A stretch of DNA of 64,000 bases from Leuconostoc inhae. GTDB taxonomy: Bacteria; Bacillota; Bacilli; Lactobacillales; Lactobacillaceae. Below are positions 35,543-45,936 of this stretch, one piece after another; the first letter of the stretch is position 1; each line of letters starts with the position of its first letter. The notes under the pieces were generated by a model. The model made no database searches and was not told the DNA's origin. It saw only the letters and a list, made by a program, of their open reading frames with translations. Made by a program: the position numbers and the translations under genes. Location of the stretch: positions 1 through 64,000 of the forward strand of contig NZ_BPKW01000001.1 of the NCBI RefSeq assembly GCF_019656015.1, in the 5' to 3' direction.

Positions 35543-36244
35543 GTGTCACAAGACAGCTTTAAAAAATATTTATTAACAGAGTTCAATATTCAATTTAACG
35601 ATGAAGCACTGCTGCAAGAGGCCTTGACGCAACGTAATTATTTGAATGAACATCAAGACGAATCTGGGCGTGATTATCAACGACTAGAATTTTTAGGTGA
35701 CTCCGTCATGCAAGTTTCGGTAGCTGAATATCTGTTTAAACGATACCCGAATTGGCATGAAGGCCAGCTAACAGAAATGCGTATTGCAATGGTACAAACA
35801 CGCTCCTTTGCGCACTTTTCACGTGTCGTGCACTTGAATGAAGGCATTCGTCTTGGAAAAGGTGAAGAAATGTCAGGTGCACGTGACCGTGATTCACTGC
35901 TAGAAGATATATGGGAGGCTTTTATTGGTGCCTTATATTTAGATCAAGGCCTTGAGGCCGTCAGTGTCTTTTTAGATCAAACTTTATTTGCAGCAATCGA
36001 TACAGATTTTTTTGATCGCTTTATTGATTTTAAAAGTCGATTGCAAGAAAAGCTTCAAAAAAATGGTGCGGTCGATATCTATTATCGTACTGAAAGTGAA
36101 CAACCATTAGCTGGTAATACGCAACTATTTGAAGCTAGTATTTCAGTTGATGATCGTGAATTGGCGCGTGGTACGGGTAAGTCTATTAAAGATGCTGAAA
36201 AGGCTGCTGCGCGTACTGCATTAAAACTATTGGAAGATAAGTAA
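35543..36244 (+). CDS. rnc: Ribonuclease III
   Basis: 233 residues. The signature RLEFLGDSVMQVSVAEYLF and the second acid patch LLEDIWEAFIGALYLDQG mark the catalytic domain (1-150). The C-terminal 75 residues are the double-stranded RNA-binding domain, ending GTGKSIKDAEKAAARTALKLL. It processes rRNA precursors and structured mRNAs. The start is GTG with AAGGA eight bases ahead. smc begins three bases after the stop, so rnc-smc-ftsY are coupled as in other Firmicutes. Confidence 0.96.
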   Translation: MSQDSFKKYLLTEFNIQFNDEALLQEALTQRNYLNEHQDESGRDYQRLEFLGDSVMQVSVAEYLFKRYPNWHEGQLTEMRIAMVQTRSFAHFSRVVHLNEGIRLGKGEEMSGARDRDSLLEDIWEAFIGALYLDQGLEAVSVFLDQTLFAAIDTDFFDRFIDFKSRLQEKLQKNGAVDIYYRTESEQPLAGNTQLFEASISVDDRELARGTGKSIKDAEKAAARTALKLLEDK

Positions 36245-36247
36245 ACT

Positions 36248-39200
36248 ATGAAACTTAAATCCCTCGAAATCAGTGGCTTTAAGTCTTTTGCTGATAAGAC
36301 GATTATTGAATTTATGCCAGGCATGACGGGTATTGTTGGCCCAAATGGTTCAGGCAAGTCTAATATTATTGAGGCAATACGCTGGGTTATGGGTGAGCAA
36401 AGTGCCAAAGATTTGCGTGGCACAAAAATGTCAGATGTTATTTTTGGTGGCACAAATAAGCGTAGCGCATTAAATCGATCAGAAGTGTCAATGACATTTG
36501 ATAATTCTGATCATTATGTTAAGTCAGAATTTAATGAAATTCGCATTACGAGAAAATTGTATCGTTCTGGTGAAAGTACGTATCAAATTAATGGCGTTGA
36601 TAGTCGATTACGCGATATTCATGAATTGTTTATGGACACTGGTCTTGGTAGAGAGAGTTTTTCGATTATATCACAAGGTCGTGTCGAAGGCATCTTTAAT
36701 GCAAAGCCAGAAGACCGACGCGGTATTATTGAAGAAGTTGCTGGTGTATATAAGTATAAGCAAAATAAAGAACGTGCACAAAAAGAATTAACACAAACAA
36801 GTGATAATTTAGCACGAGTTGCTGATATTATTTATGAAATTCAGGGACGTATTGAACCACTTGCTGAACAATCAGCACAAGCAACTGATTACGTTGCACA
36901 AAAAGAGCGTTTTGAAACACTAGATACCTTGCAATTAGCGTTGACACATAGAAGTTTAGAAACGCAAATCAAGGATGCAACAACTCAAGTAGAGATTCAA
37001 GATGGTCGGGTTAATCAGATCAAGTTAAAATTGGACCTATTAAATAAATCGTTATCAGAAAAGCGTCAAGAGCGCATCAGTATGCAACTCATGCGAGATA
37101 AAGCGCAACAAGATATTTTGCATGATACACAATCACGGGAAAGGTTAATTGGCGCACAAAATTTAAGTACGCAACAAATTAATACCTTAGAGCAAAGTGT
37201 TGCACAAAAAGATAGTCAATTAGCTGAGTGGAAAAATCGTTTAGCAGAATTAACGTCTCAAATTAACCAACTTATTGAAGATAAGGACAAACTTCAGGAA
37301 CAACAGCATACGTTACAGCAGCAAATGGCGTCATTTGATAATGCCTTACAAGTATCATTGCAAGAAAAATTGCAGAAAAAAATTGACGATCATCGCCATC
37401 AATATATACAGACAATGCAAGATATTGCTGCCTTACGAAATGGTTTACAGTCTGATCAAAAAGTGCAACAGCGTTTAGTTAATCGTCAGCAGGTGTTGTC
37501 AAAACAAATTTTGGACGAAAAAGAAACAGTATTAACTTTGAACACACAATTAACCTTGGATTCTCCAGAACAAGGGCATATCATAAATATTGATCATTTA
37601 AAACGTGATGTAGATGATTTGCAGAAAAAAAGTGCACAAAATACAACAGAATACCAAAAGAATGAACAGAAATGGTACAGTGCTTTAAATGATTTAAATA
37701 AGTCGCGTAGTCAAAGGGATGCGTTAACAGCGTTAGATGAGTATGCAGGTTTTTATCAAGGTGTACGTGTTTTGATGCAAGCACAAGTTAGACAGCAATT
37801 TTTAGGCATTAAAGGTGTTGTCGCTGAACTCATGACGGTACCAACTGACTATACGCAGGCAATTGAAACAGTTTTAGGTGGTGCGCTACAGCAAGTCGTT
37901 GTAGATACAACAACGACTGCTAAAGCAGTTATTCGTCATTTAACTCAAAAACGTGCCGGACGTGTCACTATTTTACCGATTGATACGATTAAGCCAAGAC
38001 AGCTAAGCGGCATTGAACGTATTAGAATGAGTGATGGGTTTATTGGGGTGGCAGCCGATTTAGTAGAAATGCCTGCTGATATGCATGCTATCAAGTCAAA
38101 TTTGCTGGGAAACACAGTTATCGCTGAAAATCTTGATGCTGCAACTAAAATTGCACGTATGGGAAATTATCGTTTTCGTGTTGTCAGTTTAGGTGGTCAA
38201 GTTGTGAATGCAGGTGGCTCGATGACGGGTGGTGCAAACCAAAAATCAGGCCTAACGATTTTGAGCCGTCAAACGGAATTAAATCAATTAAATGAGCGCT
38301 TGGTTAACTTGACACAAACAACTCAAAAATTAGAAAAATCAGTGCAAGATCAACGCCTACGAGGTGATGAGTTGCGATCAAAACTACAGGTTTCACAAAC
38401 ACAACTAGCTAATGCTAAAAATGAAACAGCGCAAATTGATTATGATTTAGCACGGCGACAGGATGCTATCAAGCAACAAACACGTGTTTTGCAAGCATTG
38501 CAAATAGAGAATGACGATTTGACAAAACAATTAGTTGATATAGAAACTCAGTTGCTTGCTAACCAAAAAAAGCTTAAATTAGCACAAGATGCACAAAAAG
38601 ATCAAGAAACTGAAACAGCCCGATTAGATCAACAACTAGCAGACATTTCCACTCAGTCGCAAGTTAGCAATGAACAAAAAGCTATAGTGCAAACAAATTA
38701 TGCGACAGTGCAAGCAAAAATGGACAGTTTAGTGACTCAAATAGGATTGCTACAGACACAAAAAGATGAGGCACAACAGCAAAAAAATAATGTTGAGAAC
38801 GCACTAAAAGACTCGAATGTGCAGTTAACGGCAGCAAAAAGTAGTGCTAATAATATTGAAAAAATGAACGTGATCACGCAACGGCTAGAAGCAATAAAAG
38901 ATAAATTTGATGTCTATACCAAACAAATCAATCGTTTAACTGATGTGGTTGTCACAATTGAAAGTCAATTTGCGACACAACAAGAAACATTACGTGTTAA
39001 TAACAGTACACAAAATCAGATTGTCGGACAATTAACACGTTTAGAATCGCAACTTGATAATGTGCAAGCGCAGTTATTGACACAATATGATATGGTAGAC
39101 ATAACCGATATTGTAGCCACTCATGGCATTGATGAGTTACCAAAGATAGAATCACAATTAGCCTTGTTGAAACGCAGTCTAGATGAAATTGGTTCAGTTA

Positions 39201-39802
39201 ATATGAGTGCTATTTCAGAATATGAAGAAGTGAAAACGCGTTTTGAATTTTTAACAAAGCAGCGTGATGACTTAAAACTGGCTCGTGAGACACTATTACA
39301 AACAATTGATGAAATGGATGAAGAGGTTCAAATTCGTTTCAAACAAACTTTTGATGATGTGGCAGCAAAATTTTCAAATATTTATACACAAATGTTTGGT
39401 GGCGGCCGTGCTGAAATTCGTTTAACAGACCCAAAACATCTTCTGACTACAGGCATTGACATTACGGCCCAACCACCTGGCAAAAAATTTCAACAAATGA
39501 GTTTGTTATCTGGCGGTGAAAAAGCACTGACTGCTATTACGCTATTGTTTGCAATATTACATGTCCGTCCTGTACCGTTTGTTGTGTTGGATGAAGCAGA
39601 AGCAGCATTAGACGAAGCAAATGTTGATCGCTTTGCTAAATATTTATATCACTTTGCCGGTGATACACAATTTATTGTTATCACACATCGTAAAGGGACT
39701 ATGATGAAAGCTAATTTATTGTATGGTGTCACAATGCAAGAAGCAGGCGTCTCTAAGATGATTGCAGTAGATTTGGATAGAGCAACAGAAAGTGTAGGGT
39801 AA
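36248..39802 (+). CDS. smc: Chromosome partition protein SMC
   Basis: 1184 residues. Head Walker A GIVGPNGSGKSNIIEAIRW at the N-terminus; long Gln-rich coiled coil (about 170-500); hinge about 505-660 including GVVAELMTVPTDYTQAIETV and NAGGSMTGGA; second coil to about 1010; then signature LLSGGEKALTAI and Walker B VVLDEAEAALDEAN. It forms a dimer that with ScpA/ScpB organises and segregates the chromosome; scpAB are not in this window. Start ATG 36248 follows rnc directly. Confidence 0.97.
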   Translation: MKLKSLEISGFKSFADKTIIEFMPGMTGIVGPNGSGKSNIIEAIRWVMGEQSAKDLRGTKMSDVIFGGTNKRSALNRSEVSMTFDNSDHYVKSEFNEIRITRKLYRSGESTYQINGVDSRLRDIHELFMDTGLGRESFSIISQGRVEGIFNAKPEDRRGIIEEVAGVYKYKQNKERAQKELTQTSDNLARVADIIYEIQGRIEPLAEQSAQATDYVAQKERFETLDTLQLALTHRSLETQIKDATTQVEIQDGRVNQIKLKLDLLNKSLSEKRQERISMQLMRDKAQQDILHDTQSRERLIGAQNLSTQQINTLEQSVAQKDSQLAEWKNRLAELTSQINQLIEDKDKLQEQQHTLQQQMASFDNALQVSLQEKLQKKIDDHRHQYIQTMQDIAALRNGLQSDQKVQQRLVNRQQVLSKQILDEKETVLTLNTQLTLDSPEQGHIINIDHLKRDVDDLQKKSAQNTTEYQKNEQKWYSALNDLNKSRSQRDALTALDEYAGFYQGVRVLMQAQVRQQFLGIKGVVAELMTVPTDYTQAIETVLGGALQQVVVDTTTTAKAVIRHLTQKRAGRVTILPIDTIKPRQLSGIERIRMSDGFIGVAADLVEMPADMHAIKSNLLGNTVIAENLDAATKIARMGNYRFRVVSLGGQVVNAGGSMTGGANQKSGLTILSRQTELNQLNERLVNLTQTTQKLEKSVQDQRLRGDELRSKLQVSQTQLANAKNETAQIDYDLARRQDAIKQQTRVLQALQIENDDLTKQLVDIETQLLANQKKLKLAQDAQKDQETETARLDQQLADISTQSQVSNEQKAIVQTNYATVQAKMDSLVTQIGLLQTQKDEAQQQKNNVENALKDSNVQLTAAKSSANNIEKMNVITQRLEAIKDKFDVYTKQINRLTDVVVTIESQFATQQETLRVNNSTQNQIVGQLTRLESQLDNVQAQLLTQYDMVDITDIVATHGIDELPKIESQLALLKRSLDEIGSVNMSAISEYEEVKTRFEFLTKQRDDLKLARETLLQTIDEMDEEVQIRFKQTFDDVAAKFSNIYTQMFGGGRAEIRLTDPKHLLTTGIDITAQPPGKKFQQMSLLSGGEKALTAITLLFAILHVRPVPFVVLDEAEAALDEANVDRFAKYLYHFAGDTQFIVITHRKGTMMKANLLYGVTMQEAGVSKMIAVDLDRATESVG

Positions 39803-39803
39803 A

Positions 39804-40970
39804 ATGGGATTATTTGATATTTTTCGTAAAAAAAAGACCGAAGAAAATAGTGAACAGTCTAAAGATACGGTTGAAGCACGCGCCAATCAAGACAATTCTG
39901 CAGAGTTTGAGATACCAGACAATATACAAGAAACAGAGGAGAAACATGATCAAAATGTAGCTGAAGAGTCAGCGCCTGATGATGTTTCCGAAGAAACTGC
40001 AACACAAGAACTACCAAAAAGTGTGGCACCAGAGATTGTAGAGCAACAAATTTATACTAAAGGGTTAGAAAAATCTCGTACGGGATTTGCTGCCAGATTT
40101 AATAAATTTTTAGCAAACTTTCGTTCTGTTGATGAAGATTTTTTTGAAGAGTTAGAGGAAACCTTGGTCGGTGCTGATGTTGGTTTTGATATGGCAATTA
40201 AGATTTCCGATGACTTGCGTGAAGAAGTTAAGCTTGAAAATGCCCATCGTCCAGAAGATGTGCGTGATGTCATCATTAAAAAAATGGTTGATATGTATGA
40301 AGCTGACGGTGTGAATGAAGATGCAACCATGCACTTTAATGTCAATGGGACAACAGTAATTTTGTTAGTTGGTGTTAATGGTGTTGGCAAAACAACCACA
40401 ATTGGTAAATTATCCACAAAGTATCAGCAACAGGGAAAATCAGTTTTACTTGCAGCAGCTGATACGTTCCGAGCCGGAGCCACAAAGCAACTACAAGAAT
40501 GGGGTGTACGAGCAGGTGTGCCAGTAGTATCTGGCAAAGAAAAAGCAGATCCAGCATCAGTTGTTTTTGAAGCAGTGACAAAAGCACGTGACGAACATTA
40601 TGATATTTTATTTGTTGATACCGCAGGTCGTTTACAAAATAACGTTAATTTGATGCAAGAACTAGAAAAAATGAAACGTATTATTAAGCGCGAAATACCA
40701 GGTGCACCACATGAAGTATTATTAGTGCTTGATGCAACAACTGGTCAAAATGCTTTACAGCAGGCAAAATTATTCAAAAATTCATCTGATGTGACAGGAA
40801 TTGTTTTGACAAAAATGGATGGTACTGCAAAAGGTGGCATTGTATTTGCTATTAGAAACGATATGCACTTGCCAGTGAAATGGGTTGGATTTGGTGAAAA
40901 GGCAAGTGATTTACGAGAATTTAAGCCTGAAGAATTCATATATGGTATGTTTAAGGATCTAATGGCATGA
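39804..40970 (+). CDS. ftsY: Signal recognition particle receptor FtsY
   Basis: 388 residues. Acidic, Glu-rich N-terminal region (1-85), then the NG GTPase: VGVNGVGKTTTIGKLS, AADTFRAGATKQL, FVDTAGRLQNNVNLM, TKMDGTAKGG, KWVGFGEKASDL. It receives SRP-ribosome complexes at the membrane and docks them to SecYEG. The ATG follows the smc stop after one base; its end overlaps ylxM by four bases (ATGA). Its partner ffh is downstream in the same cluster. Confidence 0.97.
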   Translation: MGLFDIFRKKKTEENSEQSKDTVEARANQDNSAEFEIPDNIQETEEKHDQNVAEESAPDDVSEETATQELPKSVAPEIVEQQIYTKGLEKSRTGFAARFNKFLANFRSVDEDFFEELEETLVGADVGFDMAIKISDDLREEVKLENAHRPEDVRDVIIKKMVDMYEADGVNEDATMHFNVNGTTVILLVGVNGVGKTTTIGKLSTKYQQQGKSVLLAAADTFRAGATKQLQEWGVRAGVPVVSGKEKADPASVVFEAVTKARDEHYDILFVDTAGRLQNNVNLMQELEKMKRIIKREIPGAPHEVLLVLDATTGQNALQQAKLFKNSSDVTGIVLTKMDGTAKGGIVFAIRNDMHLPVKWVGFGEKASDLREFKPEEFIYGMFKDLMA

Positions 40971-41311
40971 ATTTTAAGGAAAAAAATCAAATTAATGGTT
41001 TATTTGGATTTTATGGTGAATTATTAACGATTAAACAACAAGATTATCTACGTTATTATTTTGAAGATGATTACTCAATTGTTGAAATCGCAGAAGTTGA
41101 AACAGTCAGTCGTCAGGCAGTTTCTGACAATATTAAACGCGGTATTGATCAATTGTTGAAATATGAACATGTTTTGCATTTACAAGAAAAATTTGAAACA
41201 CGTTCAAAAATTGAGACTCAAGTACAAGATTACATTGCAGTGTATTATAATAAAGATACTGAGTTAAAAAAACTTGTGTCGCAACTCATGGCACATGAAA
41301 TAGAAGATTAA
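40967..41311 (+). CDS. ylxM: YlxM/p13-like DNA-binding protein, SRP-associated
   Basis: 114 residues. Region IKQQDYLRYYFEDDYSIVEIAEVETVSRQAVSDNIKRG is a sigma-70 region-4-like helix-turn-helix typical of YlxM, which in streptococci interacts with Ffh and SRP RNA. The rest is helical with acidic character. Its start overlaps the ftsY stop (ATGA). It sits between ftsY and ffh, the standard place for this gene. Confidence 0.93.
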   Translation: MNFKEKNQINGLFGFYGELLTIKQQDYLRYYFEDDYSIVEIAEVETVSRQAVSDNIKRGIDQLLKYEHVLHLQEKFETRSKIETQVQDYIAVYYNKDTELKKLVSQLMAHEIED

Positions 41312-41333
41312 TTATACGCTAAAAAGGAGAAGA

Positions 41334-41405
41334 GTGTTCGGCATTAGGATAATTTGTACATTGGAAGTGTATGATGCATCTGGTTCGACCGCTTTAAAAT
41401 CATAA
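41334..41405 (+). CDS. Candidate 23-residue leader ORF upstream of ffh
   Basis: GTG at 41334 opens a 23-codon frame ending TAA at 41403-41405, two bases before the ffh ATG. AAGGAG (41324-41329) lies four bases before the GTG, a slightly short but strong RBS. The product (beginning MFGIRIICTLEV) matches no family I know. Since ffh has no Shine-Dalgarno of its own at normal distance, this frame could serve to couple ffh translation. It could also be chance; only conservation would tell. Confidence 0.4.
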   Translation: MFGIRIICTLEVYDASGSTALKS

Positions 41406-41407
41406 TT

Positions 41408-42877
41408 ATGGCATTTGAAAATTTAACTGAGCGTCTTTCCAAGGCAATGAAAAATCTCACCGGCCGTGGCAGAGTGAGTGAAGAAGATTTGCGTGCAACA
41501 ATGCGTGAAATTCGTTTAGCACTTTTAGAGGCTGATGTTAATTATGACACGGTCAAAAAATTTGTTGCTAATGTACGTGAAAAAGCAAGTGGTGCCGATA
41601 TTTTGGAAGGCTTAAACCCTGCGCAACAAGTTGTTAAAATTGTTAATGATGAATTAACAAAGACTATGGGTGAAGAAGCAGTGCCACTCAATAAGTCACC
41701 TAAAATTCCGACAATTATTATGATGGCAGGGCTTCAGGGTGCTGGAAAAACAACGACAGTTGCTAAGCTGGCTTACAAATTAAAAAAAGAAGAAAATGCG
41801 CGACCAATTTTGATTGCAGCCGATGTTTATCGCCCAGCAGCCATTGATCAGTTAGAAATATTAGGTCGTGATTTGGAGATTCCAGTCTTTCAACTTGGAA
41901 CATCTGTTAATCCGCGTGACATTGTTCGTCAAGGATTAGCAAAAGCTGCTGAAAATAAAAATGATTATGTCTTTATCGATACGGCAGGTCGTTTGCAAAT
42001 TGATGATGTGCTAATGCAAGAGCTTAAAGATGTCGCTGATATTGCCCATCCAGATGAAATTTTACTGACAGTTGATGCAATGACTGGACAAAATGCTGCC
42101 GAAACCGCAAAAGGTTTTTCAGCAGCATTAGATCTAACTGGTGTTGTCTTAACTAAATTAGATGGTGATACACGAGGTGGTGCCGCGCTGTCAATTCGTG
42201 ATGTCACGGGGAAACCAATTAAGTTTGTTGGGCAGGGTGAGAAACCAACAGATTTGGATGTATTTTATCCAGATCGTATGGCTTCACGTATTTTAGGCAT
42301 GGGCGATGTGCTAACGTTAATCGAAAAAGCGCAACGTGATTTTGACGAAGAAGCACAAGCTAAGCAACTTGAAAAGATGCGTCAAAACACCTTTGATTTT
42401 AACGACTTTGTTGCTCAGTTGAAACAAGTTCAAAGTATGGGTCCAATGGAAGATTTATTAAAAATGATTCCAGGTATGGCGAATAACCCTGCTTTGGCAA
42501 ATGTCAATATTGATGCCAAGCAGTTCTCTCATCTGGAAGCAATCGTGAGTTCGATGACACCAGCTGAGCGTGAAGATCCTGACTTAATCAATCCATCACG
42601 CCGTCGCCGACTAGCAGCTGGTGCGGGGCGTCCTATTGTTGAGGTAAATCGTATGATCAAGCAATTTGATCAAATGCGTAAAATGATGAACCAAGCAACA
42701 AATGGTAATTTTGGCGGCATTGACAAAATGATGGGTGGTTCTGGTATGAATATGTCCTCAATGATGGGTGGTGGCGGTATGCCATCTGGAAACTTTGGTC
42801 AAAAAGTTCAAAATTTTGCGATTAAACAAGCGGCCCGACGCTTACAAAAAGCCAAAAAGAAACGTGGTAAAAAATAA
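41408..42877 (+). CDS. ffh: Signal recognition particle protein Ffh (SRP54)
   Basis: 489 residues. N domain (1-85), GTPase with AGLQGAGKTTTVAKLAY, AADVYRPAAIDQL, IDTAGRLQIDD, TKLDGDTRGG and KFVGQGEKPTDL, then the M domain (about 320-440) and a long Gly/Met-rich tail (GGSGMNMSSMMGGGG) ending in Lys/Arg. It binds signal peptides and SRP RNA and works with FtsY. The start fits the family N-terminus (MAFENLTERLS), yet no Shine-Dalgarno lies within 20 bases; see the leader ORF. The stop overlaps the next start by one base. Confidence 0.97.
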   Translation: MAFENLTERLSKAMKNLTGRGRVSEEDLRATMREIRLALLEADVNYDTVKKFVANVREKASGADILEGLNPAQQVVKIVNDELTKTMGEEAVPLNKSPKIPTIIMMAGLQGAGKTTTVAKLAYKLKKEENARPILIAADVYRPAAIDQLEILGRDLEIPVFQLGTSVNPRDIVRQGLAKAAENKNDYVFIDTAGRLQIDDVLMQELKDVADIAHPDEILLTVDAMTGQNAAETAKGFSAALDLTGVVLTKLDGDTRGGAALSIRDVTGKPIKFVGQGEKPTDLDVFYPDRMASRILGMGDVLTLIEKAQRDFDEEAQAKQLEKMRQNTFDFNDFVAQLKQVQSMGPMEDLLKMIPGMANNPALANVNIDAKQFSHLEAIVSSMTPAEREDPDLINPSRRRRLAAGAGRPIVEVNRMIKQFDQMRKMMNQATNGNFGGIDKMMGGSGMNMSSMMGGGGMPSGNFGQKVQNFAIKQAARRLQKAKKKRGKK

Positions 42878-43056
42878 TGCAACGGTTAGAGCGTGTATTG
42901 CCAGTACTCGTATTTGTTGTTATGTTAGGTGCCAACTTATTAAATGCACCGAATCTATCAATCCCTATATTGTTGTTGGCAATTGTGTCAGCATTGATTC
43001 CGGGGGTTATTATCTTTGGCTTGATTAAATTTTTAGAATGGTGGATGGCACGCTAA
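42877..43056 (+). CDS. Small membrane protein translationally coupled to ffh
   Basis: 59 residues from ATG 42877, which shares one base with the ffh stop (TAATG), to TAA at 43054-43056. Two hydrophobic segments are clear: VLPVLVFVVMLGANLL and IPILLLAIVSALIPGVIIFGL in two parts, ending in KFLEWWMAR. The tight overlap argues it is translated by ribosomes finishing ffh. I do not recognise the family. A role in membrane targeting with SRP is only suggested by position. Confidence 0.65.
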   Translation: MQRLERVLPVLVFVVMLGANLLNAPNLSIPILLLAIVSALIPGVIIFGLIKFLEWWMAR

Positions 43057-43119
43057 CTAAATGTAAAACAACGATACTGTGTTATTGCACATGAATTGAT
43101 TTGAAATAAAAGGAGAAAT

Positions 43120-43923
43120 ATGTCAATTAAATTGATTGCATCCGACTTGGATGCGACTTTTCTAAAAAATGATAAAACATTTAACGAAGTATTATTTCAA
43201 GAAGTACTTGATAAATTGCATGCACAAGGTGGTCAGTTTGTTGTTGCAACGGGTAACCATGTCCAGAAAGTACGCGAGTACTTTAAAAATTTTTCTGGGC
43301 AGTATCAGTTGATTGCTAACAACGGAGCAGAAGTTATTTTAAATGGTGAACTGACGCATGTTTGGTCAGTATCTGAAGATGTGCCAGCAGCAGTTGATAA
43401 GTTGGCTAATAAATATCAGGCAGGATTAGAGTTGGGTGTATCTTTTGTTGCTGCAAACAAAGCTTTTATGATAGTTAAAAATCCTAATGCTGATCATCTT
43501 GATTTTGCAAAAAAATATTTTGAAAATTTAACTTTGATTGATTCGGTTACCGAAATTAATGAGCCTATCTTAAAAGTATCCCTAGTTTTGCCACGTTTAG
43601 AATATGAATTTATGCGTGAAATTAAATTATTGCTTGGTAATAAGGTACATGTGACAACATCAGGATATGGGGCAATTGATATTGTCAACCCAAATGTTAA
43701 CAAGGCTAACGCTTTAACTTACATTGCGGAAACATTGAATGTGTTACCGTCTGAAATTATGGCCTTTGGTGATGGTTTAAATGATTTAGAAATGTTAGAG
43801 TATGTCGGACAACCTTTTGCTATGACGAACTCTGATGACGAACTTTTTCAACATGATTTTTCACGTAGTGTCACTGATAATGATAATGATGGTGTTTTAA
43901 AGACAATTCTTGAAAAATTATAA
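43120..43923 (+). CDS. HAD-superfamily Cof-type hydrolase
   Basis: 267 residues. Motif I is ASDLDATFLKND (nucleophile Asp; the usual Gly of DxDGT is Ala), motif II VVATGN, motif III Lys near NPNVNKANAL, motif IV FGDGLNDLEMLEYVG. The long cap region between is type IIB, as in Cof/YwpJ phosphatases that act on sugar phosphates, nucleotides or FMN. AAGGAGA RBS seven bases upstream. Substrate not predictable. Followed by a terminator before the beta-glucoside operon. Confidence 0.9.
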   Translation: MSIKLIASDLDATFLKNDKTFNEVLFQEVLDKLHAQGGQFVVATGNHVQKVREYFKNFSGQYQLIANNGAEVILNGELTHVWSVSEDVPAAVDKLANKYQAGLELGVSFVAANKAFMIVKNPNADHLDFAKKYFENLTLIDSVTEINEPILKVSLVLPRLEYEFMREIKLLLGNKVHVTTSGYGAIDIVNPNVNKANALTYIAETLNVLPSEIMAFGDGLNDLEMLEYVGQPFAMTNSDDELFQHDFSRSVTDNDNDGVLKTILEKL

Positions 43924-43981
43924 TACGCAAATTTTGATTTTTATGTATCAAAATAACCGTTTTAAAATGATTAATAATATT

Positions 43982-44021
43982 TAAACTTTGATAAGGAAAA
44001 ATCCAATATCAAGGTTTTTTT
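43982..44021 (+). terminator. Terminator of the HAD gene
   Basis: AAACTTTGATA and TATCAAGGTTT pair (one mismatch-like G-T) around a loop of about 13, then seven T. Confidence 0.7.
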
Positions 44022-44088
44022 ATTTTAATCATTTTCATATGCTAAAGATGATTATTTCCGCAATTATGTGGCAAATAACTAAATGGAA

Positions 44089-44103
44089 ATGTAAGCGCTT
44101 TCT
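44089..44103 (+). promoter_or_regulatory. cre site before the beta-glucoside operon
   Basis: ATGTAAGCGCTTTCT fits WTGNAANCGNWNNCW at every position, 35 bases before the 6-phospho-beta-glucosidase ATG. It predicts CcpA repression when preferred sugar is present. Confidence 0.85.
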
Positions 44104-44135
44104 TGATAAAATGTAGATAATAAAAGGAGGCGTAA

Positions 44136-45575
<1,440 letters not shown>

Positions 45576-45589
45576 AAAGTGGTATTATT

Positions 45590-45904
45590 ATGAAAAAAGC
45601 ATTGATTATTTGCGCAGCAGGTATGTCATCATCGATGATGGCAAAAAAAACAACAGATTATTTCAAGACTCAGAATAAAGATATAGAAATGGATGCTATT
45701 ACAGCTACAGAAGGTGAAGAAGCCATTCGTGATGGTAATTTTGACTTGTATTTAGTTAGTCCTCAAACAACAATGTACTTAGAAGGTTTTCAAAAAATAG
45801 GACAAGAAGTTGACAAACCAGTTGTTTCTATTCCATTTAATGCTTATATTCCTATTCCAATGGGTATCGAAAAAATGGCTAAATTAGTTGAAGAAAATAT
45901 TTAG
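45590..45904 (+). CDS. celA: PTS beta-glucoside/cellobiose-type EIIB component
   Basis: 104 residues. The phospho-Cys is in LIICAAGMSSSMMAKK, the P-loop-like start of the lactose/cellobiose EIIB family. It takes phosphate from EIIA and gives it to the sugar in EIIC. It lies 14 bases behind the glucosidase gene; the regulator gene follows 32 bases later. Separate A, B and C chains are typical of the Lac family of PTS. Confidence 0.92.
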   Translation: MKKALIICAAGMSSSMMAKKTTDYFKTQNKDIEMDAITATEGEEAIRDGNFDLYLVSPQTTMYLEGFQKIGQEVDKPVVSIPFNAYIPIPMGIEKMAKLVEENI

Positions 45905-45936
45905 AAGTCACAAGTTGAGATAGTTGAGGTGTAATA

